Below are positions 33,049 through 42,199 of a stretch of DNA of 64,000 nt, one piece after another. The DNA is taken from the NCBI GenBank assembly GCA_005239175.1, contig ML241294.1, forward strand, positions 941,275 to 1,005,274. The letters are read 5' to 3'. The notes beneath the pieces are model-generated. The model ran no database searches, was not told the origin of the DNA, and saw nothing but the letters and a program-made list of their open reading frames with translations. The stretch's first letter is position 1. Each line of letters begins with the position of its first letter. The translations under genes and the position numbers were made by a program. The DNA is from a halophilic archaeon SHRA6. Its GTDB lineage: Archaea; Halobacteriota; Halobacteria; Halobacteriales; Haloferacaceae.

Positions 33049-34704
33049 CTACTGCCGACGGGCCAAGAGCGCGGCGCTCACGATCGCGACGATCGCCACG
33101 ACGGGGCCGAAGCCCGGGACGCTATCATCTTCAGCGTCGTCGGTCGTGTTCGCCGGCTCGCCGTCCCCGTCACCAGCCGAGTCGTCGGCGCTGTCGTTCT
33201 CGTCAGTTGGCTGTTCGTCATCGGTTTGCTGGTCGTCATCGCTCCCCTGCTCGGCGATCGCCTCAGCCGTGCTCGGCCGGAGCTGTTCGATCGCCTGTGG
33301 GGACGGGCCGTGGACGATCTCGACGGTCGTGCCCTCGAGATGGACGCCGTAGGCACCGCTGAACTCACTATTTTCGCCGAGGATGTGGATGCCGTCGTCA
33401 CGGACGGTTCCATTGTGGGCGTCCGCAGTCAGGATCGACAGATACGCCTCGTAGAATTCGGTGGCATCGTCTTCGCTCTCCCACTCAGTTACCCAGACGT
33501 AGCCGTTCTCGTCGTCGCCGCGGCGATATGGGTAGAGCTTGTCGTTTGCCCACCCATCAGACGGCGCTGAGACGTAGTTGAACCGCACGTAGGGGGCGTC
33601 TGCGCCGTTCGCAAACTCGTTCGGATCGACAACACCGGCACCGTACTCGCGAGACTGATAGTAAAACATCGCGTAGATCGACGCCTCGCCGACAGTGTCG
33701 GCCCCGTCAACTCCCTGCTCAGGGTACGTCTCCCAGTCGTCTGTGGCCTCGTCAGTGAAGTCGATCGGTGTTGGCTCACGATTGGTTCGGTGGGTCACCT
33801 GTGTCGTCGACTGTGGGGGGTTCTCCATTCGATCGTCCACGCCGTCCCATCCCTCACGTTCGACGATTTCATGGACGTATCCAGGGCCATCAGAATACGG
33901 GTGGAAGATAGTCACAAAAACGCCAAGGTTGAAATCGCTGCTGCCGCCACCTCCACCACCGGATGACGGCGGGCTGTGACAGCTCCACTCGACGCCACAG
34001 CGTTCTTCGTAGCGCTGTTCGATGTACCCCGCCTCGCCTTCGACGATCCCGTCGATCGCGAGATCTTCGTCCTGGGTCTCACCGCGATAGCGTTCGTCCG
34101 TCAGGTCGTAGTACTGGTCCTGCATTGCGTGGACGTGTTCGTGGACGAGCGTCGCGTCGTCGATCGTCACGTTGTCTGTATCGGGCGTGATGATGACGAT
34201 CTCATCGCGAGATGGTGAGTAGAAGCCGGCGACCGAGCTACCGAGAGTATCGCTGATTTCGTCGTCCGAGCTCGTCGACTCTCCGATGATCATGAGCCCT
34301 TTCCACACCTGATCGTTCCAGCGGTTGAATTCGTTGGGTTCATCGTTGCTGCTGTTCGACTGCTGGGATCGGTACTCCTCGCGGGTCATCACGTCGATCC
34401 CCACGTCTTCGCGGAACGGCCGATCGCGAATGTACTCCACGCGAGCCATCGACTGGGAGACGAACAGCTCCAGTTCCTCGTCGTCGAGGCCGTCGGATTG
34501 ATCAATGTCCAGTTCGTCGTCGTGACAGACACCGTTGACACAGCCGATCTGGCTGTCTTCGAATCCATCGTCGGTCTGCATTACGTCCGGACTGCCAGTG
34601 GCGGTCTCTGCGGTTACCGGCGCGAGTCCGGCGGTCGAAACGACGGCAACGGTCGCCATCCCGACGAGGAGGAACACGAAACAGACGGGGAGGAGTCGTT
34701 TCAT
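33049..34704 (-). CDS. Hvo_1808-type surface protein with HEHVH motif and PGF-CTERM tail
   Basis: A 551-residue exported protein with a Sec-type signal peptide (hydrophobic residues 3-28). A gluzincin-like metalloprotease motif HEHVH lies at about residue 188, and 30-40 residues later comes GIVEGEAGYIEQRYEE, where the Glu residues could complete a zinc site. Several Cys follow (RCGVEWSC). The C-terminus has an acidic Asp/Glu-rich linker and PGFGPVVAIVAIVSAALLARRQ (given in part: VPGFGPVVAIVAIVSAALLA), a PGF-CTERM signal for archaeosortase processing and lipid anchoring. The family is common in haloarchaea and of unknown function; peptidase activity is inferred from the motif only. Confidence 0.85.
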   Translation of the reverse strand: MKRLLPVCFVFLLVGMATVAVVSTAGLAPVTAETATGSPDVMQTDDGFEDSQIGCVNGVCHDDELDIDQSDGLDDEELELFVSQSMARVEYIRDRPFREDVGIDVMTREEYRSQQSNSSNDEPNEFNRWNDQVWKGLMIIGESTSSDDEISDTLGSSVAGFYSPSRDEIVIITPDTDNVTIDDATLVHEHVHAMQDQYYDLTDERYRGETQDEDLAIDGIVEGEAGYIEQRYEERCGVEWSCHSPPSSGGGGGGSSDFNLGVFVTIFHPYSDGPGYVHEIVEREGWDGVDDRMENPPQSTTQVTHRTNREPTPIDFTDEATDDWETYPEQGVDGADTVGEASIYAMFYYQSREYGAGVVDPNEFANGADAPYVRFNYVSAPSDGWANDKLYPYRRGDDENGYVWVTEWESEDDATEFYEAYLSILTADAHNGTVRDDGIHILGENSEFSGAYGVHLEGTTVEIVHGPSPQAIEQLRPSTAEAIAEQGSDDDQQTDDEQPTDENDSADDSAGDGDGEPANTTDDAEDDSVPGFGPVVAIVAIVSAALLARRQ

Positions 34705-34808
34705 ACCGATCGATAGGGACGGGGACTAAAGTACCTTGTCGCAAGCGAATGGCTCTCGACAAACCGCTCGCCGTCGAAGTTTTGCGGATCGATCACGAAC
34801 CGTTGGGT

Positions 34809-35399
34809 ATGCAGTTTGATCCGACTGAAACCGCGGCGATCGTGGTTGACATGCAAAACGGGTTTTGTCACCCCGACGGGAGTCTCTACGCGCCACCGAG
34901 CGAGGCGGCGATCGACCCGGTGACGGACGTGATCGAGACGATTCGTGCGGCTGGCGGGGCGGTCGTCTATACTCGCGACGTTCACCCACCAGAACAGTTC
35001 GATGACACCCACTATTATGATGAGTTCGATCGCTGGGGCGAACACGTCGTTGAGGGGACGTGGGACGCGGAACTACTCGAGGAACTCGATGTCCACGAGG
35101 AGGATCTCGTCGTGGAAAAACACACCTACGACGCGTTCTACCAGACGAATCTCGAAGGATGGCTGCGCGCACACGGCATTTCGGACCTGTTGCTCTGTGG
35201 AACGCTCGCGAACGTCTGTGTCCTCCACACCGCCGGCAGCGCGGGCCTCCGGGATTTCCGGCCGATCGTCGTCGAAGACGCGCTGGGGTTCATCGAGGAC
35301 GATCACAAGGCGTACGCGGTCGAACACGCCGACTGGCTCTTTGGCGAGACGACGACGCTGGATGCGATCGAACCGGTGTCCGGATCCACAGACCACTAG
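34809..35399 (+). CDS. Cysteine hydrolase (isochorismatase/nicotinamidase family)
   Basis: A 196-residue enzyme with the complete catalytic triad of the family: Asp in AAIVVDMQNGF (about residue 15), Lys in LVVEKHTYDAFYQTNLEGWL (about 105) and Cys in LLCGTLANVCVLHTAGSAG (about 140). Members hydrolyse amides such as nicotinamide, N-carbamoylsarcosine or biuret, or the ether of isochorismate. The ATG at 34809 places AIVVDMQNGF close to the N-terminus as in relatives; an ATG at 34749 would add 20 residues but sits near the predicted transcription start. Substrate unknown. Confidence 0.88.
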   Translation: MQFDPTETAAIVVDMQNGFCHPDGSLYAPPSEAAIDPVTDVIETIRAAGGAVVYTRDVHPPEQFDDTHYYDEFDRWGEHVVEGTWDAELLEELDVHEEDLVVEKHTYDAFYQTNLEGWLRAHGISDLLLCGTLANVCVLHTAGSAGLRDFRPIVVEDALGFIEDDHKAYAVEHADWLFGETTTLDAIEPVSGSTDH

Positions 35400-35437
35400 A
35401 TCGAACCATTTTCCTCACCAGCAAGCAATAAAGGCGT

Positions 35438-36346
35438 ATGACCCGCGGCGATCTCACGGAAGTTCCGGGCTGTAGCGACCTGTATTACCACGCAACCGGG
35501 ATGTACGACGTCGACGGCTACGGATCGGTGTACATTTTGGACACCGAACATCCTGCGGTGATCGACACCGGGATCGGCACCAACGTCGAGTCGCTCATGG
35601 ACTCGCTGTCGGCGCTCGACATCGGCGCGGACGAGCTCGAATACATCGTGCCGACGCATATCCACCTCGACCACGCGGGCGGGGCAGGCTTTCTTGCCGA
35701 ATCGTACCCGAACGCGACCGTGTTGGTCCACGAGCTTGGTGTCGACCACCTTGTCGATCCGAGCCGTCTCGTGGCGGGAACGAAAGCCGCCGTCGAAGAC
35801 CAGTGGGAATTCTACGTAGAGCCGAAGCCGGTGCCGGCCGATCGGATCGACGCGCTCGAAGGCGGTTCGACGATCGATCTTGGCGAGCGGACCCTGACGG
35901 CCCACCACGCGCCCGGCCACGCGCCGCACCAACTCGTCTTCAGTGATGATGGCGACAACGTGGTCTTTACCGCGGACGCGGCGGGGATCTGGGTGTCCGA
36001 ACGCAACGAAATCAGAGAAACCTCCCCGCCCCCACAGTTCGATCTCGATCAGTGTCTCGAGGACGTCTCGATGATCCAGGCGCTCGAACCGTCACAGCTC
36101 TGTTTCGCACACTTCGGGCCGGTGCCGTACGACGAGGAACTGTTGTCGGGGTACAAACGGACGCTCGTCGAATGGGTCGAAGCGGTCAGGCAACGACGGG
36201 CCGAATTCGACACCGACGAGGCGGTGGTCGACCACTTCGTCAACCATGTTGATACTGAGGGGCTGTGGAGCGATCGAAAGGCCCGCGACGAGACCAGAAT
36301 AAACGTCCGCGGCGTGCTGGCGTATCTCGATCGCGTCGATGCGTGA
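35438..36346 (+). CDS. MBL fold metallo-hydrolase
   Basis: A 302-residue metallo-beta-lactamase-fold protein. The metal site is YIVPTHIHLDHAGG (HxHxDH, about residue 70), with further ligands in HHAPGHAPHQLVF and VVFTADAAGIWV. The C-terminal half has a helical extension with a conserved LCFAHFGPVPYD segment, seen in haloarchaeal members of the glyoxalase II-like group. It probably hydrolyses a thioester or lactone. It lies 38 bases after the isochorismatase-type gene on the same strand and may share its transcript. Confidence 0.88.
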   Translation: MTRGDLTEVPGCSDLYYHATGMYDVDGYGSVYILDTEHPAVIDTGIGTNVESLMDSLSALDIGADELEYIVPTHIHLDHAGGAGFLAESYPNATVLVHELGVDHLVDPSRLVAGTKAAVEDQWEFYVEPKPVPADRIDALEGGSTIDLGERTLTAHHAPGHAPHQLVFSDDGDNVVFTADAAGIWVSERNEIRETSPPPQFDLDQCLEDVSMIQALEPSQLCFAHFGPVPYDEELLSGYKRTLVEWVEAVRQRRAEFDTDEAVVDHFVNHVDTEGLWSDRKARDETRINVRGVLAYLDRVDA

Positions 36347-36413
36347 TCGAACAGCGAACACGACCGGAGCGGGTGCGATCGAGCAGCCGAACACGACCGG
36401 AGCGGGTGCGATC
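36345..36413. repeat. Two-copy 32/33-base tandem repeat
   Basis: Two near-identical copies begin with GATCGA at 36345 and 36377 and end CGGAGCGGGTGC; a third copy begins (GATC at 36410) but breaks off. The shared core is CGAACACGACCGGAGCGGG. The repeat starts at the stop codon of the MBL gene and lies before the acyl-CoA synthetase gene. No function is evident. Confidence 0.85.
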
Positions 36414-36518
36414 CCCGCGTCGAAGCGTCCAAAGAGAACGCAACACAAGTTTATGACCGTGTAACCACGTGTTTTGCGTTCCAAACTATTTATGATGATA
36501 GGTAGAGTGGGTCAGAGC

Positions 36519-38483
36519 ATGAATTTCAGGGATCGTGAGGCGTCGTTCGAACACGAGATTTTCGAGCGGACAACGCTCATAGAGATGTTCGAGGCGAGCG
36601 TGGAGCGAAACGCCGATCGACCCGCGCAGCGGTACAAAGGCGGTGTGTACGATCGGACGCTCGCGAGTGCCGGCGTCGTCACACCGGCAGACCCAGAAAC
36701 CTATCGCGAGTTGACGTACGCGGAGATGCGATCGATCGTTCGCCGGCTTGCGACGGGATTTCGAGAACTCGGCGTCGAGGCGGGCGATCGAGTCGGTATC
36801 TTTGCAGAGACACGAATGGAGTGGGCGCACGCAGACTTTGCAGTCCTCGCTGCCGGCGGTGTCGTCACCACCGTCTACAGTTCCTCGTCGGAACAACAAG
36901 TCCGGCACCTGCTCGGGGACTCGGAGGCGTCGGGCGTCGTAGTCGAGGACGCAAACGCCCTGAGCCGCGTCCTCGCTGTCGAAGATGAGCTCTCCCTCTC
37001 GTTCATTATTGTTATCGACGAGATTCCCGACGGCAGCGGAATGGCTGGCGCAGTGCGCGACCGTGAGGACATCTACACACTCGGAGCGCTGTACGAAATG
37101 GGCGAATCCGCCTACGACGAGGATACCTACCAGTCGTGGCTCGACGAACGGACCCCTGCGGATCTCGCGAGTCTCATTTACACCTCCGGAACGACTGGCC
37201 AGCCGAAAGGGGTCCGGCTGACCCACTGGAACTTCCGATCGAACGTTAACCAGTCACTCCGTCGGTTCCTGCCGCGGCCCGACAAGGCCCCGGACGTACC
37301 GACGATCAGCCCTGGGACAAAGACGATCTCATTTCTTCCGCTCGCGCACGTCTTCGAGCGGATGGCCGGACACTTTTTGATGTTTGCAGCCGGTGCAACC
37401 GTCGCGTACGCCGAAAGCCCGGACACCCTCCGCGAGGATTTTCAGCTCGTCCGGCCAAACGTCGCAGGATCGGTCCCGCGGGTATATGAGAAGCTCTACG
37501 ATGCGATCCGCGCGCAGGCGAGCGAGTCCCCGATCAAAGCACACATCTTCGAGTGGGCAGTCGGAGTCGGGAAAGCGTACCACACTGCCGAAGAGCCGGG
37601 CACGCTCTTGAGTGCCAAACACGCGATCGCCGATCGGCTCGTCTTCGAACAGGTCAGAGCGGGCGTCGGCGGCGATATCGACTTCTTCATCAGCGGCGGT
37701 GGGAGCCTCTCGGCGGAGCTGTGTGCGCTGTATCACGGCATGGGGGTCCCAGTGCTCGAAGGCTATGGGCTGACAGAGACTTCGCCGGTCATCACCGTGA
37801 ACCCGGCAGAAGCGCCGAAGGTGGGGACGATCGGCCCGCCCGTCCACGAGGTTGAGGTGCAGGTCGACACGTCTGTCGCCGATGGAGTCACCGGCGATGC
37901 CGGCGGTGAGGTCGGTGAACTTCTCGTGAAAGGACCGAATGTGACCGACGGCTACTGGAACCTTCCCGAGGAGAGCGCCAACGCCTTTACCGACGAGGGG
38001 TGGTTCCGAACGGGAGACGTGGTCGAACTCCGGCCGGATGGGTACATCGCGTTCGAGGAGCGAGCCAAACAGCTGCTCGTCCTCTCGACGGGCAAAAACG
38101 TCGCACCGGGCCCGATCGAGGACGCGTTCGCAGCCAACGAGTACATCGAGCAGTGCATGGTTCTCGGGGACGGTCGAAAGTTCGTCAGTGCACTGTTTGT
38201 CCCGAACATGGAAGCCATCAACTCGTGGGCCGACCGCGAGGGCATCGATCTGCCAGACGAACGGGCAGCGATCGCCCGAGACGACCGGGTCAAATCACGG
38301 ATCCGTGAGGAGGTCGATTCGGTCAACGAGCGCTTCGAACCGTACCAGCAGATCAAGCAGTTCCGCTTGGTACCCGAAGAATTCACCGAAGAGAACGATC
38401 TGTTGACGCCGACGATGAAGAAGAAACGACGCAATATCCTCGATCGGTTCGCCGACGAAGTCACGCTTATTTACGAAGATTAA
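36519..38483 (+). CDS. Long-chain acyl-CoA synthetase (AMP-forming)
   Basis: A 654-residue ANL-superfamily ligase of the long-chain FadD type, activating fatty acids with ATP and CoA. The adenylation core YTSGTTGQPKGVRLTHWN is at about residue 210. The long-chain signature region includes SFLPLAHVFERMAGH, and YGLTETSPVITVNP and FRTGDVVELRPDGYIAFEER follow. The C-terminal domain ends in LLTPTMKKKRRNILDRF. The start at 36519 (MNFRDREASFEHEIF) lies about 30 bases after a TATA-like CTATTTATGATG, so the upstream TTG and ATG in the frame are not used. It precedes AOR2 on the same strand, separated by 82 bases with an independent promoter. Confidence 0.9.
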   Translation: MNFRDREASFEHEIFERTTLIEMFEASVERNADRPAQRYKGGVYDRTLASAGVVTPADPETYRELTYAEMRSIVRRLATGFRELGVEAGDRVGIFAETRMEWAHADFAVLAAGGVVTTVYSSSSEQQVRHLLGDSEASGVVVEDANALSRVLAVEDELSLSFIIVIDEIPDGSGMAGAVRDREDIYTLGALYEMGESAYDEDTYQSWLDERTPADLASLIYTSGTTGQPKGVRLTHWNFRSNVNQSLRRFLPRPDKAPDVPTISPGTKTISFLPLAHVFERMAGHFLMFAAGATVAYAESPDTLREDFQLVRPNVAGSVPRVYEKLYDAIRAQASESPIKAHIFEWAVGVGKAYHTAEEPGTLLSAKHAIADRLVFEQVRAGVGGDIDFFISGGGSLSAELCALYHGMGVPVLEGYGLTETSPVITVNPAEAPKVGTIGPPVHEVEVQVDTSVADGVTGDAGGEVGELLVKGPNVTDGYWNLPEESANAFTDEGWFRTGDVVELRPDGYIAFEERAKQLLVLSTGKNVAPGPIEDAFAANEYIEQCMVLGDGRKFVSALFVPNMEAINSWADREGIDLPDERAAIARDDRVKSRIREEVDSVNERFEPYQQIKQFRLVPEEFTEENDLLTPTMKKKRRNILDRFADEVTLIYED

Positions 38484-38565
38484 TTTTTTCGGGACAGTCA
38501 CCGCGTACGAGTATATTCGCAAACGCGCCACGACGTTTATCATCGTTGTTGTAGAATAGACACCT

Positions 38566-40257
38566 ATGAGACACGCGACAGGCAAGCTACTCTCGATCGA
38601 CGTGGACGAGCGTCAGGTCGAACACGAACAAATCGACGACGTTCTCGCGTCCTTCATCGGAGGGCGCGGGGTGTGTACAAAGCTGGCGAGCGATCGGATC
38701 CCACGAGACGCCGATCCGCTTGGGCCCGAAAACCGGCTGTATTTTGCGACAGGCCCGATGCAGCAGTCGACGATGTCGTTTACCGGCCGAACGAATGCAA
38801 CGGGCGTTTCACCGCTAACGAACGGACTGCTCTCGTCGAACGCTGGTGGGTTCATCTCGCGAAATCTCGTCGATACCGGTTATGCGGCGATCGAACTGGT
38901 CGGTGCGAGCGAGGAGCCGGTTATTATCCACGTGACCGATGAGGACGTAACATTCGAGCCGGTCGCAGAACTCGCAGGGGCGACGGTTCCCGCGGTGACA
39001 ACCCACGTTGAAAAAACGCGTGGACTTGACGAAACACACATCATTGCGATCGGTCCCGCTGGCGAGAACGAGGTTCGGTTCGCGTCGATCATGACGACCG
39101 AGTCGCGAGCGTTCGGCCGCGGCGGATTGGGAGCGGTGATGGGTTCGAAGAACGTGAAGGCGATCACCGTGGAAGGTGATTCCGCGCCTGAACTCGAACT
39201 CGACTTCCCTGCGGCGGCCGGAGAGATCCACCGCGAGGCCGCAACGAGCGATAGCATCATGAAACGGCAGGGAACCGCGAGCGTGACCGAATTGGCCAAC
39301 GAAACCGATGGACTGCCAACCCGGTACTTTTCGGAGACATCCTTCGAGAGTGCAGAACAGATTAACGGCGACGCCGTCGAATCGAAAAAGTACAAGAAGG
39401 GGACGTGCTCGTCGTGTGCGTTCGCCTGTAAGCTGCCGACGAAAGACGACGTCCGCGGCGTCGAGACAGAAGGCCCGGAGTTCGAGACGATCATGGCGTT
39501 CGGCTCGAACACCGCAACCGACGACATCGTCGATGTGATGCAGTCAAACGAGCTGTGTGACATCTACGGGCTCGACACCATCTCCTGTGGGGACACGATC
39601 GCCGCCTATCTCGCGAGCGAAGACGAGTTCGGGAACACAGAACTCATCCACGAGTTGATCGAAAAGATCGCCCGCAGAGAGGGGGTTGGCGATCTGCTCG
39701 CGGAGGGCGTCGATCGCTGTCACGAGGCGCTCGGCGTCGAGAACTGGTCGGTGAAGGGCATGGAGTTCCCCGGTCACGAAGGCCGGCGGCTCCACGGTCA
39801 GGCCCTGTCGTACGCCGTGGCAAACCGCGGCGCAGATCACATGTACGCGACGTTTTACGCCTGGGAGTATCCGCTCGTCGACAGCACTGAGGCGTTCGAT
39901 CCCGAGGGAATTACCCCCGAGAAGGCGCGAGCGATCGTTCGACAGGAAAACGTCCGGGCGCTCGAGGACTGCGGCGTTATTTGTCGGTTCTCCCGCGGAA
40001 TGATGAGCGAAGATCGCTTCGAAGCGCTGTTCGACGCTGAGTTCGAGACGCTGCTTGCGGTGGGCGATCGGATCGTCACGCTCGAGCGGGCGTTCAACAA
40101 CAACCGCGGCTTCGATCGCTCCGTCGATACCCTGCCATACGCCGACGAGATCGAGGGACTGGCCGAGGGAATCGACGCGTACTACGAGGCGCGCGGGTGG
40201 ACCACAGACGGGCTGGTCCCGGACGGCGCTGCCGACGCAGCCCCAGCAGACGACTGA
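38566..40257 (+). CDS. Aldehyde:ferredoxin oxidoreductase family protein (AOR2)
   Basis: A 563-residue tungsten- or molybdenum-pterin enzyme closely similar to AOR1 at 8441 along its whole length. The N-terminal AOR domain has FIGGRGVCTKLASDRI and ATGPMQQSTMSFTGR. Cluster Cys residues CSSCAFAC are at 281-288 and the fourth is probably in EDCGVIC. It oxidises aldehydes to acids with ferredoxin. Its ATG follows a TATA-like GTTTATCAT by about 28 bases. The stop overlaps the start of the cyclase-family gene (TGATG), so those two are co-translated. Unlike AOR1, it is rich in CGATCG and has the composition of the host background. Confidence 0.92.
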   Translation: MRHATGKLLSIDVDERQVEHEQIDDVLASFIGGRGVCTKLASDRIPRDADPLGPENRLYFATGPMQQSTMSFTGRTNATGVSPLTNGLLSSNAGGFISRNLVDTGYAAIELVGASEEPVIIHVTDEDVTFEPVAELAGATVPAVTTHVEKTRGLDETHIIAIGPAGENEVRFASIMTTESRAFGRGGLGAVMGSKNVKAITVEGDSAPELELDFPAAAGEIHREAATSDSIMKRQGTASVTELANETDGLPTRYFSETSFESAEQINGDAVESKKYKKGTCSSCAFACKLPTKDDVRGVETEGPEFETIMAFGSNTATDDIVDVMQSNELCDIYGLDTISCGDTIAAYLASEDEFGNTELIHELIEKIARREGVGDLLAEGVDRCHEALGVENWSVKGMEFPGHEGRRLHGQALSYAVANRGADHMYATFYAWEYPLVDSTEAFDPEGITPEKARAIVRQENVRALEDCGVICRFSRGMMSEDRFEALFDAEFETLLAVGDRIVTLERAFNNNRGFDRSVDTLPYADEIEGLAEGIDAYYEARGWTTDGLVPDGAADAAPADD

Positions 40258-40919
40258 TGGGGACCCACGATCTCTCGCGGCCGCTCCGTTCAGACATGGT
40301 CGTCTATCCGGGAACGCCACCGGTGTCGATCGAACCCGCCGCGACGGTCGACGAGAGCGGATTCCGAACGACCGCGATCGAACTCGACTCACACACAGGA
40401 ACCCACATGGACGCGCCGGCGCACATGGTCGAAGACGGCCGGACACTGGATACGTATCCGCCGGAGACGTTTCGCTTCGAGGCGGCGGTCGTTGACTGTC
40501 GACCCCTCGACGATCGCCAGCCGATCGATCAATCGCTGCTAGCCGATCGCACAGCGAATATCAAGCCCGGCGATCACGACATGGTGATCCTGCGGACTGG
40601 CTGGGAAGCCTACTGGGGCGACGATCGCTACTTCGATCACCCATATCTGACGGGCGACGCAGCGGCGTGGCTCGCCGAGCGAGACCTCCATCTCGGCGTG
40701 GATATGCTCAACGTTGACCCAACGCCAACCGCAAACGCGGCCCCCGGAGAGCCGTCGACGTATCCAGCCCATCACGGGCTGTTCGCGGCCGATCGGCTCA
40801 TCGTTGAGAACCTCTGTGGATTGGCGGAGCTTGGCGATCGTGTCGAACTGCATGCATATCCGCTAGCGATCGAAGCCGCCGACGGCTCACCGGTTCGGGC
40901 AGTCGCGATCGACCAGTAG
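40257..40919 (+). CDS. Cyclase family protein (kynurenine formamidase-like)
   Basis: A 220-residue metal-dependent hydrolase. The signature of the family, SHTGTHMDAPAHM (H-x-G-T-H-x-D-x-P-x-H), lies at about residues 44-56 and is complete. A late DMLNVDPT and PAHHGLFAADRLIVENL match the second half of the family. Members open lactams or hydrolyse N-formyl or cyclic amides (formamidase, isatin hydrolase, polyketide cyclases). The ATG overlaps the stop of AOR2, which is the strongest hint that it acts in the same pathway. Substrate unknown. Confidence 0.88.
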   Translation: MGTHDLSRPLRSDMVVYPGTPPVSIEPAATVDESGFRTTAIELDSHTGTHMDAPAHMVEDGRTLDTYPPETFRFEAAVVDCRPLDDRQPIDQSLLADRTANIKPGDHDMVILRTGWEAYWGDDRYFDHPYLTGDAAAWLAERDLHLGVDMLNVDPTPTANAAPGEPSTYPAHHGLFAADRLIVENLCGLAELGDRVELHAYPLAIEAADGSPVRAVAIDQ

Positions 40920-40969
40920 GACGGTACGTGCACCAACTAGGCTATTAGCTCACAGCGCATCTCATCCCC

Positions 40970-41515
40970 ATGGCACGGATCGACTACGCGGACGCCGAGG
41001 AGCTGCCAGCAGCGTACCAGGATCTGCTCGTTTCGGCGCTGCAGGGCAGACCGGTCAACGTCTACAGCGCGATCGGCAACAATCCCGAGGTGCTCCATGG
41101 AATGCGGACATTCCTCGGGTCGCTGTGGCAGGACTCGGGGCTCACCGACCAGAGCCGTGAACTCGTTATTCTGACCGTCGCCCGCGAGGCACCCTCGCCG
41201 TACGAATGGCACCAACACGTGAACGTCGCGCGGGATGTTGGTGTCAGCGACGCGGACATCCGGGCGATCGGTGCGCGCGAGTACGAAGCGTTCGACGATC
41301 CAGAGGCGCTGCTTTTGACGTACGTCCGCGCGGTCGTCGACGGCGGGGTCACTGACGAACTGCACGACCGCGTCGCCGAACGGTACAGCGAGGCAACGAT
41401 CGTCGGAATCGCCGGCCTCGTCGGGGGCTATCTCGGCCTATCGCGGATGCTTTCGGCGTTCGATGTCGAGACCGAAGAGTCGTTCGTGGGTTGGGAACTC
41501 GAAACAGAGACATAA
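40970..41515 (+). CDS. Carboxymuconolactone decarboxylase family protein
   Basis: A 181-residue all-helical protein of the CMD/AhpD fold. The core LTDQSRELVILTVAREAPSP with YEWHQHVNVARDVGVSDADI (about residues 60-105) is the family signature. The variant has YEWHQH in place of the CxxC of AhpD-type peroxidases, and I see no Cys in the whole protein, so it is not a thiol peroxidase. C-terminal GIAGLVGGYLGLSRMLSAFD is typical. It follows the cyclase gene by 50 bases on the same strand. Role in the AOR2 pathway is possible but not shown. Confidence 0.88.
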   Translation: MARIDYADAEELPAAYQDLLVSALQGRPVNVYSAIGNNPEVLHGMRTFLGSLWQDSGLTDQSRELVILTVAREAPSPYEWHQHVNVARDVGVSDADIRAIGAREYEAFDDPEALLLTYVRAVVDGGVTDELHDRVAERYSEATIVGIAGLVGGYLGLSRMLSAFDVETEESFVGWELETET

Positions 41516-41728
41516 AATCGGGCTGCTGGTTGATCAGAGAGTCACGCAAACTTGAGCGCGTACGAGGCTGAATCCAGTACTGTATCGACGCATATGGGTT
41601 CATCACCCGTGATCAAACCGTTGTTTGGTGAGATTCAGGATAATCACGGTGAAATGGATCAAACTCGGTATGATTCGGTTATACGATATTCCTCATTTAT
41701 CCATACGGACCAGGTCTTATCAGACGGA

Positions 41729-41965
41729 ATGTCAAAAACAGAAAACGCGATAGACGCAGCACAGAACGCCGGGATCGATACCGTGGCGCAGGGACCGCCT
41801 GGCGGCCTTCCCGATGTCGTCCCTGGTTTCGTTAGCGATTTGCTCGCCACAATCAGAGAGGGCGCGTCGGGTCTGGGAGAGAGCATCAGTGAGCTTGCCT
41901 CTGGCGCAAATCCAGCCGAGGTTGCCGCCGTCGCCGCGGATGTCGCCGCAGTCATCCCACTGTAG
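41729..41965 (+). CDS. Small hypothetical protein (first of a pair)
   Basis: A 78-residue protein starting MSKTENAIDAAQNAG. A PPGGLPDVVPGFVSDLLATI segment rich in Gly, Pro and hydrophobic residues is followed by an amphipathic Ser/Ala/Glu stretch and a hydrophobic end (VAAVAADVAAVIPL). No family was recognised. The longer open frame from 41552 adds 59 residues with non-haloarchaeal composition. An AT-rich TATACGATATTCCTCATTTA lies about 30-50 bases upstream. Another small frame begins three bases after its stop, so the two may be one unit. Confidence 0.5.
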   Translation: MSKTENAIDAAQNAGIDTVAQGPPGGLPDVVPGFVSDLLATIREGASGLGESISELASGANPAEVAAVAADVAAVIPL

Positions 41966-41968
41966 CCC

Positions 41969-42133
41969 ATGGCGGCTGGCGAGGACCACACAATAACCGA
42001 GCGTGTGGAGCTGTCGGTGCAGGATGCCGGAAAGATCGAGCAGGAAGACGAGATAAAGTATGATCCTCACACCCGTCGAATCAGACGACACGATGGTCAC
42101 AGTTCAGAACAGCGAACGGGTGGCATACTCTAA
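41969..42133 (+). CDS. Small hypothetical protein (second of a pair)
   Basis: A 54-residue frame with ATG three bases beyond the stop of the 78-residue gene. The first half is acidic (MAAGEDHTITERVELSVQD, KIEQEDEIKYD) and the second basic (HTRRIRRHDGHSSEQR). GC-rich third positions support coding. No family was recognised. It lies just before the large exported lipoprotein at 42200. It may be chance, but the tight spacing suggests a small operon. Confidence 0.35.
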   Translation: MAAGEDHTITERVELSVQDAGKIEQEDEIKYDPHTRRIRRHDGHSSEQRTGGIL

Positions 42134-42199
42134 TGAACGTACATATACCCCAACAGACCCAAGTGATGCTTCCTTCACCCAGAGACGGTGATCGATAGA

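Noticed and set aside
41552-41728. Longer start for the 78-residue protein
   Set aside because: The added part has a composition unlike haloarchaeal proteins and crosses the AT-rich promoter-like sequence.
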